Notes: generated by a model from the letters alone, not told the origin. A DNA stretch of 64,000 nucleotides from Pseudomonas viridiflava (GCF_900582195.1 NZ_UTHA01000001.1:806001-870000); one strand, 5' to 3'. Positions 28,251-37,150 are shown, numbered from the stretch's first letter. Made by a program: numbers and translations.

Positions 28251-28269
28251 CTGCTAAACGCTTGACCCT

Positions 28270-28360
28270 TGTGGGAGCGAGCCTGCTCGCGAAAGCTATT
28301 TCATATTCAACGATGATGTTGAATGAAAGACCGCCTTCGCGAGCAAGCTCGCTCCCACAG
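28270..28360. repeat. REPIN (paired REP elements)
   Basis: Inverted REP pair between convergent pagL and the YkgJ-like gene. The left unit has the AGCCTGCTCGC variant. Confidence 0.9.
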
Positions 28361-28382
28361 TTGTTTTCAGTGAACTAAAAAA

Positions 28383-28688
28383 TCAGCGGTAGGCAGTCGT
28401 GATGCCTTTGCGCTCTTCAATGCACTCGGGTGCGCCCATCTCGAACTCGCGGCAGATCAGCGGCCGTTTTTCATAGATCGTGCACATCATCGTGTCGCGA
28501 TCCAGCGCCGCACACCAGCCGTCGTCCAGACGCAGCATCACTTCGCCGCCCCATTCATCGGTATCGATAAAACGATCAGGCACGCCAGTGTCGGTGATCA
28601 GCATCACTTCGAGCTGGCAACAGCATGCCGCGCAGGTCGAGCAAGTGACCGCCGGTTCAGTGATTTGTTGGTGAGGAATGGTCTTCAT
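28383..28688 (-). CDS. YkgJ-family cysteine-cluster protein
   Basis: A 101-residue protein with cysteines in CSTCAACCCQLEV, WCAALD, MMCTIYEKRPLICREF and PEC, the pattern of the PF03692 metal-binding (Zn or Fe-S) family. The function of the family is not settled; roles in metal insertion have been suggested. It lies 53 bases after the DUF2878 gene, outside the overlapping gene chain, and may be transcribed with it. Confidence 0.85.
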   Translation of the reverse strand: MKTIPHQQITEPAVTCSTCAACCCQLEVMLITDTGVPDRFIDTDEWGGEVMLRLDDGWCAALDRDTMMCTIYEKRPLICREFEMGAPECIEERKGITTAYR

Positions 28689-28741
28689 GGCCGGCAGTGT
28701 AAGGCAGTGACCGGCAGGCGTGTGAAAGGTCTGACAGACGC

Positions 28742-29233
28742 TCAGTGCGCCAGCCGTCGCGCCATCCCATGCAGCATCGGAAACAGCAGCGCCCAGAGCA
28801 GGCCGATGCCGATCAGCGTCGGTAACTCACCGTAGGGAAATTGCACCCCGGCCAGGCGCCCGCCGGCGTAGTACGACAATGCGCCGCCAATGGCACCCAG
28901 TGAACTTGCCAGCCACCACGGCCGGGCGCTCCATGCCAGGCAGTGGCGCAAAGTGGTCGCGAGCAGCGCCCACAACAGCATCAGCCACAGTGGAATCAGC
29001 GGCGACGAATCCTGAAATTCGAATACGCCCAGAGCGCGCAGAACGCTGTCCACCGCCGTGCCGACAATGACCACGCTCAACATCAAACGGCCTTCAGCCG
29101 CCCAACTGCTGATCCAGCGCAGATGGATCACCAGCACCGCCAGCGCGACCAGCAACCACAGGCTGTTGCCGCCCATCACGCAGGTCAGCCAGCCGAGCTG
29201 GAACAACACGGCATTGGCGACACGCTCAAGCAT
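28742..29233 (-). CDS. DUF2878 membrane protein
   Basis: A 163-residue protein with about five hydrophobic helices and no enzymatic motif, matching DUF2878 (PF11086). It overlaps the methyltransferase gene upstream by 8 bases and is the last gene of the overlapping nine-gene chain. Its constant association with the FAD oxidoreductase, DUF1365 and Cfa-like genes in other bacteria suggests a role in the same lipid modification at the inner membrane. This is inference from context. Confidence 0.85.
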   Translation of the reverse strand: MLERVANAVLFQLGWLTCVMGGNSLWLLVALAVLVIHLRWISSWAAEGRLMLSVVIVGTAVDSVLRALGVFEFQDSSPLIPLWLMLLWALLATTLRHCLAWSARPWWLASSLGAIGGALSYYAGGRLAGVQFPYGELPTLIGIGLLWALLFPMLHGMARRLAH

Positions 29234-30491
29234 CGAAGCGTCCGAGCAGCGGCGCAGTTATCGCGGCCGGTTTGGCCAGCAACAATTGTGCGGTGCCGAT
29301 GGTGCGTTCGAGGAAACCGCCCTCGCAGTAGCACAGGTAAAACTCCCACAGCCGCAGGAAATAATCGTCGTAACCCAACTCGCTCAAGCGGCCGTGGGCG
29401 CGGCGAAAGTTCTCGTGCCACAGGCGCAGGGTGCGGGCGTAGTGCAGGCCGAAATCTTCCATGTGCAACAGGTTCATGTCGGTGTCGCGGCCGACCACTT
29501 CTAGCATTTTTTGCACGCAGGGCAGGGCGCCGCCGGGGAAGATGTAACGCTGGATGAAATCGACGCCGCGCTTGGCCTGTTCGTAGCGTTGTTCGCGAAT
29601 GGTGATCGCCTGGATAAGCATCAGGCCGTTGCTCTTGAGCAGCTGCGCGCACTGTTTGAAGTAGGTCGGCAGGAAGCGGTGCCCGACGGCTTCGATCATC
29701 TCGATCGACACCAGTTTGTCGTATTCGCCGGTCAGGTCGCGGTAGTCCTTGAGCAGCAGCGTGACGCGATCCTGCAAGCCCAGTTGTTCAATGCGTTGCG
29801 CGGTAAACGCGTACTGCTCTTTCGACAGGGTCGTGGTGGTCACGCGGCAGCCATAATGTTGTGCGGCATACAGCGCCATGCTGCCCCAGCCGGTGCCGAT
29901 CTCCAGCAAATGGTCGCTGGGTTGTAGCGCGAGCTTCTGACAGATCCGCTCGAGTTTGTTCAGTTGCGCTTGTTCGAGGCTGTCTTCCGGGGTGAGGAAT
30001 TGCGCAGCCGAATACATCATGGTCGGGTCGAGAAACTGTTCGAACAGGTCGTTGCCGAGGTCATAGTGCGCGGCGATGTTCTTCTGCGAGCCCTTGCGCG
30101 TGTTGCGGTTGAGCCAGTGCAGGCCTTGCACCAGCGGCCGGCTGAGACGGGCCAGACCACGCTCCATGGCATCGAGCACGTCCAGATTGCTGACGAACAC
30201 GCGCACCACCGCCGTTAGATCCGGCGAACTCCAATAGCCGTGGATAAAAGCCTCGCCGGCACCAATCGAACCATTGCCGGCGACCATGCCCCAGACGGCC
30301 GGATCCGTCACATGGATTTCCCCGAGCAAGGCACTGCCCGGCGTGCCGAACATCAGCCGTTCGCCATCCTCGACCACCAGCAGTTGCCCGTGTTTGAGCT
30401 GCGCCAATTGGCGCAACACGCCGCGACGCAGCAGCGATCCGGTCAGGCCGCTGGTGCTGAACCGACTGACCGACAGACTAGAGGATTTCAT
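29226..30491 (-). CDS. Cyclopropane-fatty-acid-synthase-like lipid methyltransferase (UfaM candidate)
   Basis: A 421-residue SAM-dependent enzyme of the Cfa family: LEIGTGWGSMALYAA is the SAM loop; the VTTTTLSKEQ and EMIEAVGH regions follow, and YCEGGFLER is the Cfa C-terminal signature. Cfa-type enzymes add a methyl or methylene group to unsaturated chains of membrane phospholipids. The neighbours (SDR, FAD oxidoreductase, DUF1365, DUF2878) and light-type regulation fit UfaM, the furan-fatty-acid methyltransferase, better than a stationary-phase Cfa. ATG 30491 is chosen by family N-terminus; it overlaps the DUF1365 gene by 14 bases. Confidence 0.85.
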   Translation of the reverse strand: MKSSSLSVSRFSTSGLTGSLLRRGVLRQLAQLKHGQLLVVEDGERLMFGTPGSALLGEIHVTDPAVWGMVAGNGSIGAGEAFIHGYWSSPDLTAVVRVFVSNLDVLDAMERGLARLSRPLVQGLHWLNRNTRKGSQKNIAAHYDLGNDLFEQFLDPTMMYSAAQFLTPEDSLEQAQLNKLERICQKLALQPSDHLLEIGTGWGSMALYAAQHYGCRVTTTTLSKEQYAFTAQRIEQLGLQDRVTLLLKDYRDLTGEYDKLVSIEMIEAVGHRFLPTYFKQCAQLLKSNGLMLIQAITIREQRYEQAKRGVDFIQRYIFPGGALPCVQKMLEVVGRDTDMNLLHMEDFGLHYARTLRLWHENFRRAHGRLSELGYDDYFLRLWEFYLCYCEGGFLERTIGTAQLLLAKPAAITAPLLGRFDA

Positions 30492-31293
30492 GGCGGTGTT
30501 CCTTGGGAGGCACAGTGGCGGTTTGAAAGCTGCCGTCGGCAGTCTGATGAGCAAAGATCGGCGCGCGTTTGAGCAGCAGGCGCAGCGCTTGCCAGTAAAT
30601 CGCCAACGCGGTTTTCGCGGTCATCCACGGAAAGCGCCGCAAGTAACGGTGCAGGCTGCGGCGATCGAGGTTTTCGCGTTGCAAATTGAGCGTCGCGTCG
30701 AACAGTTTGTGCTCGCCCTGCCAGTCGGCCATGTGCACGCCGAGGGTTTGCGCAGCAGGGCTGAAGCTCATGCGGTATTCGAGGTCGCGCGGCAAAAACG
30801 GCGAAACGTGAAAGGCTTTGGCCACGGCGAAATGCTGGTGAAAGTCCCGCAGGTCGACGGGCGTGCGCGCTGGAAGCACATAGTGATAACGCTCGCGCCA
30901 CGGCGTGTTGGTGACTTCGCAGACAATCGCCGCCAGTTGCCCGTCGGCTTCATGGCAATAAAAGAAACTCACCGGGTTGAACGACAGCCCCCAACTGCGT
31001 GCCTGGGTCAGCAGGCAGATCGAGCCTTGCGGTTCGTGGCCGATGGCGATGCCGACCTGCTGGCGTACGGCGTCGATCAGGCGTATGCCACGACCGGTAA
31101 AGGTCTTCAGGTAGTCAGTCTCGCGAAATGAAAACGGCGCAAAGCGACTGCGTCCGGCCAGTGGCGACAGTGCAAGCACCGCGTCCTGTTCGCTGAGATC
31201 GAGGTAGAGCAAACCGATCCGGTAGCGGAATTCATGGCGGCGCGGGGAAAAACGCCGATGGCCGATCCAGCCGCTATACAGGGCGCTGTTCAT
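30478..31293 (-). CDS. DUF1365 family protein
   Basis: A 271-residue protein of DUF1365 (PF07103). The opening NSALYSGWIGHRRFSPRRHEF and NPVSFFYCH are the conserved parts. No catalytic role is established. It is nearly always found between an amine-oxidase-like FAD protein and a Cfa-like methyltransferase, as here, so it probably serves the same fatty-acid modification. It overlaps the FAD gene by 4 and the methyltransferase gene by 14 bases. Confidence 0.88.
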   Translation of the reverse strand: MNSALYSGWIGHRRFSPRRHEFRYRIGLLYLDLSEQDAVLALSPLAGRSRFAPFSFRETDYLKTFTGRGIRLIDAVRQQVGIAIGHEPQGSICLLTQARSWGLSFNPVSFFYCHEADGQLAAIVCEVTNTPWRERYHYVLPARTPVDLRDFHQHFAVAKAFHVSPFLPRDLEYRMSFSPAAQTLGVHMADWQGEHKLFDATLNLQRENLDRRSLHRYLRRFPWMTAKTALAIYWQALRLLLKRAPIFAHQTADGSFQTATVPPKEHRHEIL

Positions 31294-32537
31294 AAGCTTT
31301 CCCCGAACGCGGCGGCCACGCGCAACGCGCTGACCACACCGTCCTCATGAAAACCATTGGCCCAGTAAGCGCCGCAATAATGCGTGTGCTGCGCGCCATC
31401 CAGTTCGCCCCAGCGGTTTTGCGCCGCCACCGCCGCGAGGCTGAATTGCGGGTGGGCGTAGGTGTAACGGGCAAGCACTTTGTCGGGGCTGATGCCGGCA
31501 CTCTGATTGAGGCTGACGCAGAACGTGGTGTCGCTCTGAATGCCCTGCAGAATGTTCATGTCGTAGGTGACGGCGGCGTGGGTGTGACCGGCGCCGCTGA
31601 GCCGATAGTTCCAGCTCGCCCAGGCCAGTTTGCGCGTCGGCAGCAAACGCGTATCGGTGTGCAGCACCACTTCATTGTCGGCGTAGGGCAGAGCACCGAG
31701 GATCGCGCGTTCGGCCTCGCTTGGGACTGCCAGCAGTTTCAGCGCCTGGTCGCTGTGACAGGCGAACACCACTCGGTCGAAGTGCTCAAGGCCTGCCGGG
31801 CTGTGGATAACTACGCCATGCACATCGCGATCAACCCGGCTGACCGGGCAATTGAGCCGAATCCGCTCCTTGAACGCTGCCGTCAATGGTGCAATGTAAG
31901 CGCTGGATCCGCCTTCGATGACTTGCCATTGCGGCCGCTCACTGACCGACAACAAGCCATGGTTCTTGAAAAACCGCACAAAAAACTGCAGCGGGAAATT
32001 GAGCATTTCCGCCATTGGCATCGACCAGATCGCCGAACCCATCGGCACGATGTAATGCAGGATGAACCGTTCACCGTAACCGCCGGCCTTGAGGTACTCG
32101 TCAAGGGTTGTGTCAGCGGCGATGCGCAGTTCGACCAGGTCGCGCTGGGCTTCTTTATTGAAGCGCAGAATATCGCGCAACATGCCCCAGAACCCCGGCG
32201 ACAACAGGTTGCTGCGCTGGGCGAAGAGGCTGTTGAGGTTGTTGCCGTTGTACTCCAGGCCGGTGTCCGGGTCGGTCACCGAGAAACTCATTTCGGTCGG
32301 TTTGAACGCCACGCCGAGCTGGTCGAGCAGACGGATGAAGTTCGGGTAGGTCCAGTCGTTGAAGACGATGAAACCGGTGTCCACGGCGTACTGCCGTCCT
32401 GCGACGGTCACGTCCACGGTGTGCGTGTGGCCACCGACCCAGTCGCCGGCCTCGAACACCGTGATGTCGTGCCGGCGATTGAGCAGGTAGGCGCAGGTAA
32501 GCCCGGCGATACCGCTGCCGACGATGGCGATTTTCAT
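31290..32537 (-). CDS. FAD-dependent oxidoreductase (amine-oxidase/desaturase-like)
   Basis: A 415-residue flavoprotein. VGSGIAGLTCAYLLNRR (residues 6-22) is the FAD-binding Rossmann loop, followed by FEAGDWVGGHTHT. The family (NAD(P)-binding amine oxidase-like) includes carotenoid-desaturase-like enzymes acting on lipids. Within this operon it is a good candidate for the dehydrogenation or oxygenation step on the methylated chain. ATG 32537 overlaps the SDR gene by 4 bases; an in-frame upstream extension to 32624 lies inside the SDR gene. Confidence 0.88.
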   Translation of the reverse strand: MKIAIVGSGIAGLTCAYLLNRRHDITVFEAGDWVGGHTHTVDVTVAGRQYAVDTGFIVFNDWTYPNFIRLLDQLGVAFKPTEMSFSVTDPDTGLEYNGNNLNSLFAQRSNLLSPGFWGMLRDILRFNKEAQRDLVELRIAADTTLDEYLKAGGYGERFILHYIVPMGSAIWSMPMAEMLNFPLQFFVRFFKNHGLLSVSERPQWQVIEGGSSAYIAPLTAAFKERIRLNCPVSRVDRDVHGVVIHSPAGLEHFDRVVFACHSDQALKLLAVPSEAERAILGALPYADNEVVLHTDTRLLPTRKLAWASWNYRLSGAGHTHAAVTYDMNILQGIQSDTTFCVSLNQSAGISPDKVLARYTYAHPQFSLAAVAAQNRWGELDGAQHTHYCGAYWANGFHEDGVVSALRVAAAFGESL

Positions 32538-33316
32538 GTCGGATCCGTCAGCGGAGGCGACTTGCGCACCATGCGCTTGCCGATTGCCAGTTGTACCCGA
32601 GACGGTAGTTTCGACAGCGGCCACAGCGCGGCCATGAACAGCGCCGGAAAGGCAATTTCCAATGGCCGGTCCTTGAGCTTGGCGAAGATGTGCCGCGCGG
32701 CTTTATCCACAGGCCAGCTCAAGGGCATGGGGAAATCATTCTTGGCGGTCAGCGGTGTTTCGACGAAACCCGGGCTGATCACGGTGACTTCAATGCCTTC
32801 GTCGGCCAGATCGATGCGCAGCGATTCGAACAGGTAACGCAAACCGGCCTTCGAGGCGCCGTAGGCTTCGGCCCGAGGCAGCGGCAGATAGGTCACTGAA
32901 CTGGCCATGCCGACCAGGTGCGGCGCGGTGCCTTTGCGCAACAGTGGCAGGGCGGCCTCGATGCAGTAGCTGCTGGCGAGCAGATTGGTGCGCACCACAT
33001 GCTCGATGATCGAGGAATCGAACTGCTTGGCATCGACGTATTCGCAAGTACCGGCGTTGAGAATCACCGAGTCCAGCGAACCCCAGTCTGCGGCGATCTG
33101 CTCGCCGATTTCGCGAACCGTCTGGCTGTTGGTCAGATCCCCGGGTACCACCAAAACCTGCCCCGGATAGCGTTGCGACAAGACCTTGAGCGGGGCGACC
33201 TGACGGGAACTGACCGCCAGGTGCGCACCGGTTTTCAGGATCTCTTCAGCCAGCGCCGCGCCGATGCCACTGCTGGCCCCGGTCAACCAATAACGCCGTG
33301 GAGGTGTACGACTCAT
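32534..33316 (-). CDS. Short-chain dehydrogenase/reductase
   Basis: A 260-residue SDR. TGASSGIGAALAEE (residues 13-26) binds NAD(P), the NAG motif is present as LNAGTCEY, and the catalytic YxxxK is YGASK with the Ser in GMASSV. It acts on an unknown alcohol/ketone, perhaps a lipid, in the same operon as the Cfa-like enzyme. It overlaps the genes on each side by 4 bases. Confidence 0.88.
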   Translation of the reverse strand: MSRTPPRRYWLTGASSGIGAALAEEILKTGAHLAVSSRQVAPLKVLSQRYPGQVLVVPGDLTNSQTVREIGEQIAADWGSLDSVILNAGTCEYVDAKQFDSSIIEHVVRTNLLASSYCIEAALPLLRKGTAPHLVGMASSVTYLPLPRAEAYGASKAGLRYLFESLRIDLADEGIEVTVISPGFVETPLTAKNDFPMPLSWPVDKAARHIFAKLKDRPLEIAFPALFMAALWPLSKLPSRVQLAIGKRMVRKSPPLTDPT

Positions 33317-33735
33317 CCCATTCTCCTTTTCAGCCAGGCAATCACCCGGCCCAATACTGGTAAATGTTCATACAGCAGCGCCCCGGCATCGAAATAATCC
33401 CGATGGCGATAAACCTTGTCGTGCCACAGCAGATGCGAGCAGCCGCTGACACGAATCACACGGCCACCCGCCAGACGCGGATGGCGATAACTCATGACCC
33501 AGCGCAGATAACCTTCGCAGTCGCCGATCTGGTCGAAACCATGAAAGTCGAAACGCAGTTCGCTGACGTTGGCGTATAGCTCGCCGAAATAGTCGCGTAA
33601 CTGCGCAAGACCCTGCACTTCGTGCAGCGGGTCGGTGAAGTGAATGTCATCGCTGTACAGCTCGCCCAGGCTTTGCAGGTTGTCTTTGTTCAACGCTGAA
33701 AATTGCCGGGCGAAACGGCGCAGGAATTCACTCAT
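33313..33735 (-). CDS. NTF2-like (SnoaL-type) small protein
   Basis: A 140-residue protein of the nuclear-transport-factor-2 fold: ELYSDDIHFTDPLHEVQGL and FDFHGFDQIGDCEGYLRW are typical cone-fold segments. Such proteins are isomerases, hydrolases or ligand carriers. AGGAGG lies 5 bases before ATG 33735 (an ATG one codon earlier is also possible), and the start overlaps the end of phrB by 8 bases. The function is unknown; the position suggests a role in the light-response operon. Confidence 0.8.
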   Translation of the reverse strand: MSEFLRRFARQFSALNKDNLQSLGELYSDDIHFTDPLHEVQGLAQLRDYFGELYANVSELRFDFHGFDQIGDCEGYLRWVMSYRHPRLAGGRVIRVSGCSHLLWHDKVYRHRDYFDAGALLYEHLPVLGRVIAWLKRRMG

Positions 33736-35194
33736 CATCGCCTCCTGAAGACGTACGCGAAGGCAGGTTCTTGAAGGCCGCCAAAGCGCGCTGACGCGAG
33801 GTGCTGAGGTTGACGATCGGCGAGGGATAGTCCGCCGCGCCGAACAAACCACCGACGTCGGCCGGGTTGTGCACTTCTTTCTTGTTGAGGCCGGCCAGTT
33901 CCGGCAGCCAGTGCTTGATGAACAGGCCTTCGCTGTCGAATTTTTCCGACTGGCTCAACGGGTTGAAGATGCGGAAGTACGGCGCCGAATCTGTTCCGGT
34001 CGACGAACTCCATTGCCAGCCACCGTTGTTCGCCGCCAGATCGCCATCAATCAGGTGGCGCATGAAAAAGCGTTCGCCTTCGCGCCAGTCGATCAGCAGG
34101 TTTTTGGTCAGGAACATCGCCACGATCATGCGCAGGCGATTGTGCATCCAGCCGGTTTCGAGCAGTTGGCGCATCGCGGCGTCGATGATCGGCAGACCGG
34201 TACGCGCCTCTTGCCACGCGGCGAGATCGTCCGGCGCATCACGCCAGGCCAGCGCTTCGGTTTCCGGGCGGAAGGCGCGATGGCGGGAAACGCGGGGATA
34301 GCCGACCAGAATGTGTTTGTAGAACTCGCGCCACAGCAGTTCGTTGATCCAGGTGACCGCACCGACCTTGCCGCTTTCGAATTCGCCCTGATTGCTTTGC
34401 AGGGCGGCATGCAAGCATTGGCGTGGCGAGATCACACCGGCGGCGAGATACGCCGAGAGCTGACTGGTGCCGGGCTTGGCCGGGAAGTCGCGTTCGCTCT
34501 GGTAGTAGTCGATCTGCGCGTCGGTGAAGGTGTCGAGACGGCGTTGGGCTTCCTTTTCGCCAGCGGGCCATAGATCGCGCAGGGTTTGGCTCGGCGTCGA
34601 GAAACCCTTAACCGAGTCGGGAATCGGATCGCTGCTGACCTCAAGTTTTTCCTGTTTGCCGGGGGCTTTAACCAGCGCAGGCATCGAGCGATGCAGGCGT
34701 TCATAACAGACTTTGCGGAACTGGCTGAACACCTTGAAGTAACTCTCGGTCTTGGTCAGCACGCTGCCGGGTTTGAACAGCAACTGATCGAGGTAGCTGT
34801 GAAAGGTGATGCCCTCGGCCTTCAGTGTTTCGCCTACCGCTGCATCGCGACGGCTTTCATGGACGCCATATTCTTCATTGACGTGAACCGCCGCTATCTT
34901 CAGTTGCCGGCAGAGTTTGAGCAATTCCGCGGGGGCTTGATCCCAGTGGGGTGCGGTGCGAATCAGCAACGGGATGTTGAGTTTGCCAAGGCTTGCGCTC
35001 AGCTCACGCAGGTTGCGCAACCAGAAGTCGACCTTGCACGGCGCATCGTCATGCTCAAGCCATTGCTGCGGGCTCAACAGGTACACGGCGGCCGTCGGGC
35101 CGCGCGCTGCGGCAGCCGCGAGGGCGGTGTTGTCATGTTGGCGCAAGTCGCTGCGCAGCCAGATCAATTGCATGTCGGCACTCACGGTGTCCAT
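33728..35194 (-). CDS. phrB: Deoxyribodipyrimidine photolyase
   Basis: A 488-residue cryptochrome/photolyase. LIWLRSDLRQHDNTAL starts the antenna-chromophore domain. The FAD-binding C-terminal domain has TWINELLWREFYKHIL, GLPIIDAAMRQL, TGWMHNRLRMIVAMF and DGDLAANNGGWQWSSSTGTD, the last typical of class I CPD photolyases. It repairs UV-induced pyrimidine dimers with blue light. The start at 35194 overlaps the regulator's stop; ATG 35173 (MQLIWLRSD) is an alternative. Confidence 0.96.
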   Translation of the reverse strand: MDTVSADMQLIWLRSDLRQHDNTALAAAAARGPTAAVYLLSPQQWLEHDDAPCKVDFWLRNLRELSASLGKLNIPLLIRTAPHWDQAPAELLKLCRQLKIAAVHVNEEYGVHESRRDAAVGETLKAEGITFHSYLDQLLFKPGSVLTKTESYFKVFSQFRKVCYERLHRSMPALVKAPGKQEKLEVSSDPIPDSVKGFSTPSQTLRDLWPAGEKEAQRRLDTFTDAQIDYYQSERDFPAKPGTSQLSAYLAAGVISPRQCLHAALQSNQGEFESGKVGAVTWINELLWREFYKHILVGYPRVSRHRAFRPETEALAWRDAPDDLAAWQEARTGLPIIDAAMRQLLETGWMHNRLRMIVAMFLTKNLLIDWREGERFFMRHLIDGDLAANNGGWQWSSSTGTDSAPYFRIFNPLSQSEKFDSEGLFIKHWLPELAGLNKKEVHNPADVGGLFGAADYPSPIVNLSTSRQRALAAFKNLPSRTSSGGDDE

Positions 35195-36135
35195 TAAATC
35201 AGCCCACGCTGAACGAGTACCTGGTGCGCTACAAGCGCGTCTTCAGCCAGGAACACATCAGCCATCTCGGAAGTTCTTACGGACAACTCGGCGTGGTGGA
35301 TGCATACCGTTGGTCCGACCAGCATTTTTGTACAACCGACTCCGTTCAGTAGTTTGGGCAACTGCGCAAGGTTCATGGCTTTGCTGGAATACAGCAGTAC
35401 GCCACGGGCTTGCAGGTGTTCGACCGCCAGCGCCAGTTCGGCGGCGGGTAGCGGCCAGTCAAACACTTGCACCGGACAATCGGCGCTGCTGATCAGCCAC
35501 GCGCACAGCCACAGATGAGGTTCCAGTGGCAGGTCAGAATGGTTGATCAACAACAGCGGGGCGCCATGCAACTGACGATTGTTATGGTAGATGCGTGTAC
35601 CGAATTTGCTGCGGAGCCACGAATAAAAGAACACCCGCTCCATCTGCGCGCCGAACTGGCCCTTCCAACGCTGCTCCAGTTCCGCCAGCAGCGGCATCAG
35701 CAATTGCTCGCACAAGGTGCGTGGCGGGTAGAGCGCCATGGCCTGATTGACGCTGTCGTCGAGGCTGCGTTCATTGAGCTGTGTGACGGCGGCAAGCAGG
35801 GTTTGGCGCAGGCGCTGCCAGTCGTTTTCCACCGATTCGCTGAATGCCTGCGGTGCGTCGAGCAGCGGTTTGACCTGACTGACGGCGACGCCACGGTTGA
35901 GCCAGGTGAGGATGGTCAGAATCTGTTGCACATGTTCAGCTGAATACAGGCGGTGGCCCTTGGGCGTGCGTTGCGGCACGACCAGCCCGTAGCGGCGTTC
36001 CCACGCGCGCAAAGTGATCGCGTTGACGCCGGTCTGCCGGGCGACTTCGCGAATCGGCAGCCAGCCCTCGTCGAGGGCTTTTTTAAAATCCGCGCCAAGG
36101 TCTTCCTGGGCGCTGGTATCCATTTTGTCGTTCAT
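35194..36135 (-). CDS. MerR-family light-response regulator, class II LitR/PplR1 type
   Basis: A 313-residue protein: an N-terminal MerR winged HTH (about 24-95; LPIREVARQTGVNAITLRAW, then RYGLVVPQRTPKGHRLYS) and a C-terminal domain shaped like the B12-binding part of LitR/CarH but without the DxHxxG cobalamin motif. This fits the class II, B12-independent regulators such as P. putida PplR1, found beside phrB. It probably controls its own operon through the TRTACA-N12-TGTAYA sites upstream. It overlaps both neighbours by 1 base. No LOV photoreceptor gene lies in the window, so the light signal must come from elsewhere. Confidence 0.85.
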   Translation of the reverse strand: MNDKMDTSAQEDLGADFKKALDEGWLPIREVARQTGVNAITLRAWERRYGLVVPQRTPKGHRLYSAEHVQQILTILTWLNRGVAVSQVKPLLDAPQAFSESVENDWQRLRQTLLAAVTQLNERSLDDSVNQAMALYPPRTLCEQLLMPLLAELEQRWKGQFGAQMERVFFYSWLRSKFGTRIYHNNRQLHGAPLLLINHSDLPLEPHLWLCAWLISSADCPVQVFDWPLPAAELALAVEHLQARGVLLYSSKAMNLAQLPKLLNGVGCTKMLVGPTVCIHHAELSVRTSEMADVFLAEDALVAHQVLVQRGLI

Positions 36136-37097
36136 TAGATTGCATTTCGCAGGCTGAGGTTTTCCGGGTGCGGTTGCAGGTAAACCTGTTGCGCGATGTA
36201 CGAATCCGGATGGAGGCGAAAGTGATGCTTGAGCAGCGTCAACGGCACCACCAGCGGCACGATGCCTTGGCGGTACTGGCCGATGACGTGTTGCATTTCC
36301 TGTTTGTCTTCGGCGCTGATTACCTGTTTCAGATAACCGCTGATGTGCAGCAGCACGTTGCAGTGGGTGCCGCGCGTGGCGCATTTTTTCAACGCCGCCA
36401 TCAGTTCGCTGAAGTAGCGCGGGCCGAGTTCGGCGGGATCGGTGTCGGCCATGTTGCCGAGCAGTTTGCCCAGCGCTTTGTATTGCAGCGGGTTGTGCGC
36501 CATCAGCAAGTATTTGTAGCGCGAATGGAATTCGGTGAGGGCGCGACGGCTCAGGCCGTTGGCGAGGACTTGTTGCCATTCGCTGTAGGCAAACACACGG
36601 GTGATGAAGTTCTCGCGCAGCACCGGATCATTGAGGCGCCCGGCTTCTTCCACGGGCAGATCCGGATGCCATGCGCAGAACGCCTGGGCATAGATTCCGC
36701 GCCCGCCGCCGTTCACCGGGGCGCCGTTGGCGTGGTAGACCTTGACCCGCTCCAGGCCGCAGGACGGCGATTGCTGCATGAAGATGTAGCCGCAGATGTC
36801 ATTGAGTTCGGCGGCCATTTTCTCGCCGTACTCGGCCAGTGGCTGGGTAACGTTGATCGCCCGGTTCACCGTGCCGACCGCTTGTGGATGCTCGGCATCG
36901 CCAACGAGGCGGATCGGTTCGCGGGGAATGCCCAAGCCGATCGCGACCTCCGGGCACACCGGGACGAAATCGAAATGCTCGGTGAGGGTGCGGCTGCACA
37001 GGCGTGATTCCTTGTGCCCACCGTTGTAGCGCACCTCGGCACCCAGCAGGCAGGCGCTGATGGCGATTTTTGGTTTGGCTACGCAAGGATCAGACAT
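36135..37097 (-). CDS. DUF523 and DUF1722 domain protein
   Basis: A 320-residue two-domain protein: DUF523 (about 10-155; KIAISACLLGAEVRYNGGHK, CPEVAIGLGIPREPIRL, QQSPSCG) with conserved cysteines, then DUF1722 (about 190-305; FHSRYKYLLMAHNPLQYKALG). The family often sits beside photolyase and MerR genes. The function is unknown, although the Cys pattern suggests a metal or redox site. ATG 37097 has GAGG 5 bases ahead; a GTG at 37103 is possible. It is the first gene of the operon behind two PplR-type boxes. Confidence 0.9.
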   Translation of the reverse strand: MSDPCVAKPKIAISACLLGAEVRYNGGHKESRLCSRTLTEHFDFVPVCPEVAIGLGIPREPIRLVGDAEHPQAVGTVNRAINVTQPLAEYGEKMAAELNDICGYIFMQQSPSCGLERVKVYHANGAPVNGGGRGIYAQAFCAWHPDLPVEEAGRLNDPVLRENFITRVFAYSEWQQVLANGLSRRALTEFHSRYKYLLMAHNPLQYKALGKLLGNMADTDPAELGPRYFSELMAALKKCATRGTHCNVLLHISGYLKQVISAEDKQEMQHVIGQYRQGIVPLVVPLTLLKHHFRLHPDSYIAQQVYLQPHPENLSLRNAI

Positions 37098-37117
37098 GGG
37101 CACCTCGAATCTATACC

Positions 37118-37141
37118 TGTACAGAGGTAGATCTCTGTATA
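37118..37141. promoter_or_regulatory. PplR/LitR-type operator, box 1
   Basis: TGTACA-N12-TGTATA, an exact match to the consensus T(G/A)TACA-N12-TGTA(C/T)A that I recall for P. putida PplR1. It lies 20 bases before the first gene of the photolyase operon. Confidence 0.75.
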
Positions 37142-37150
37142 ACTTTGCTC

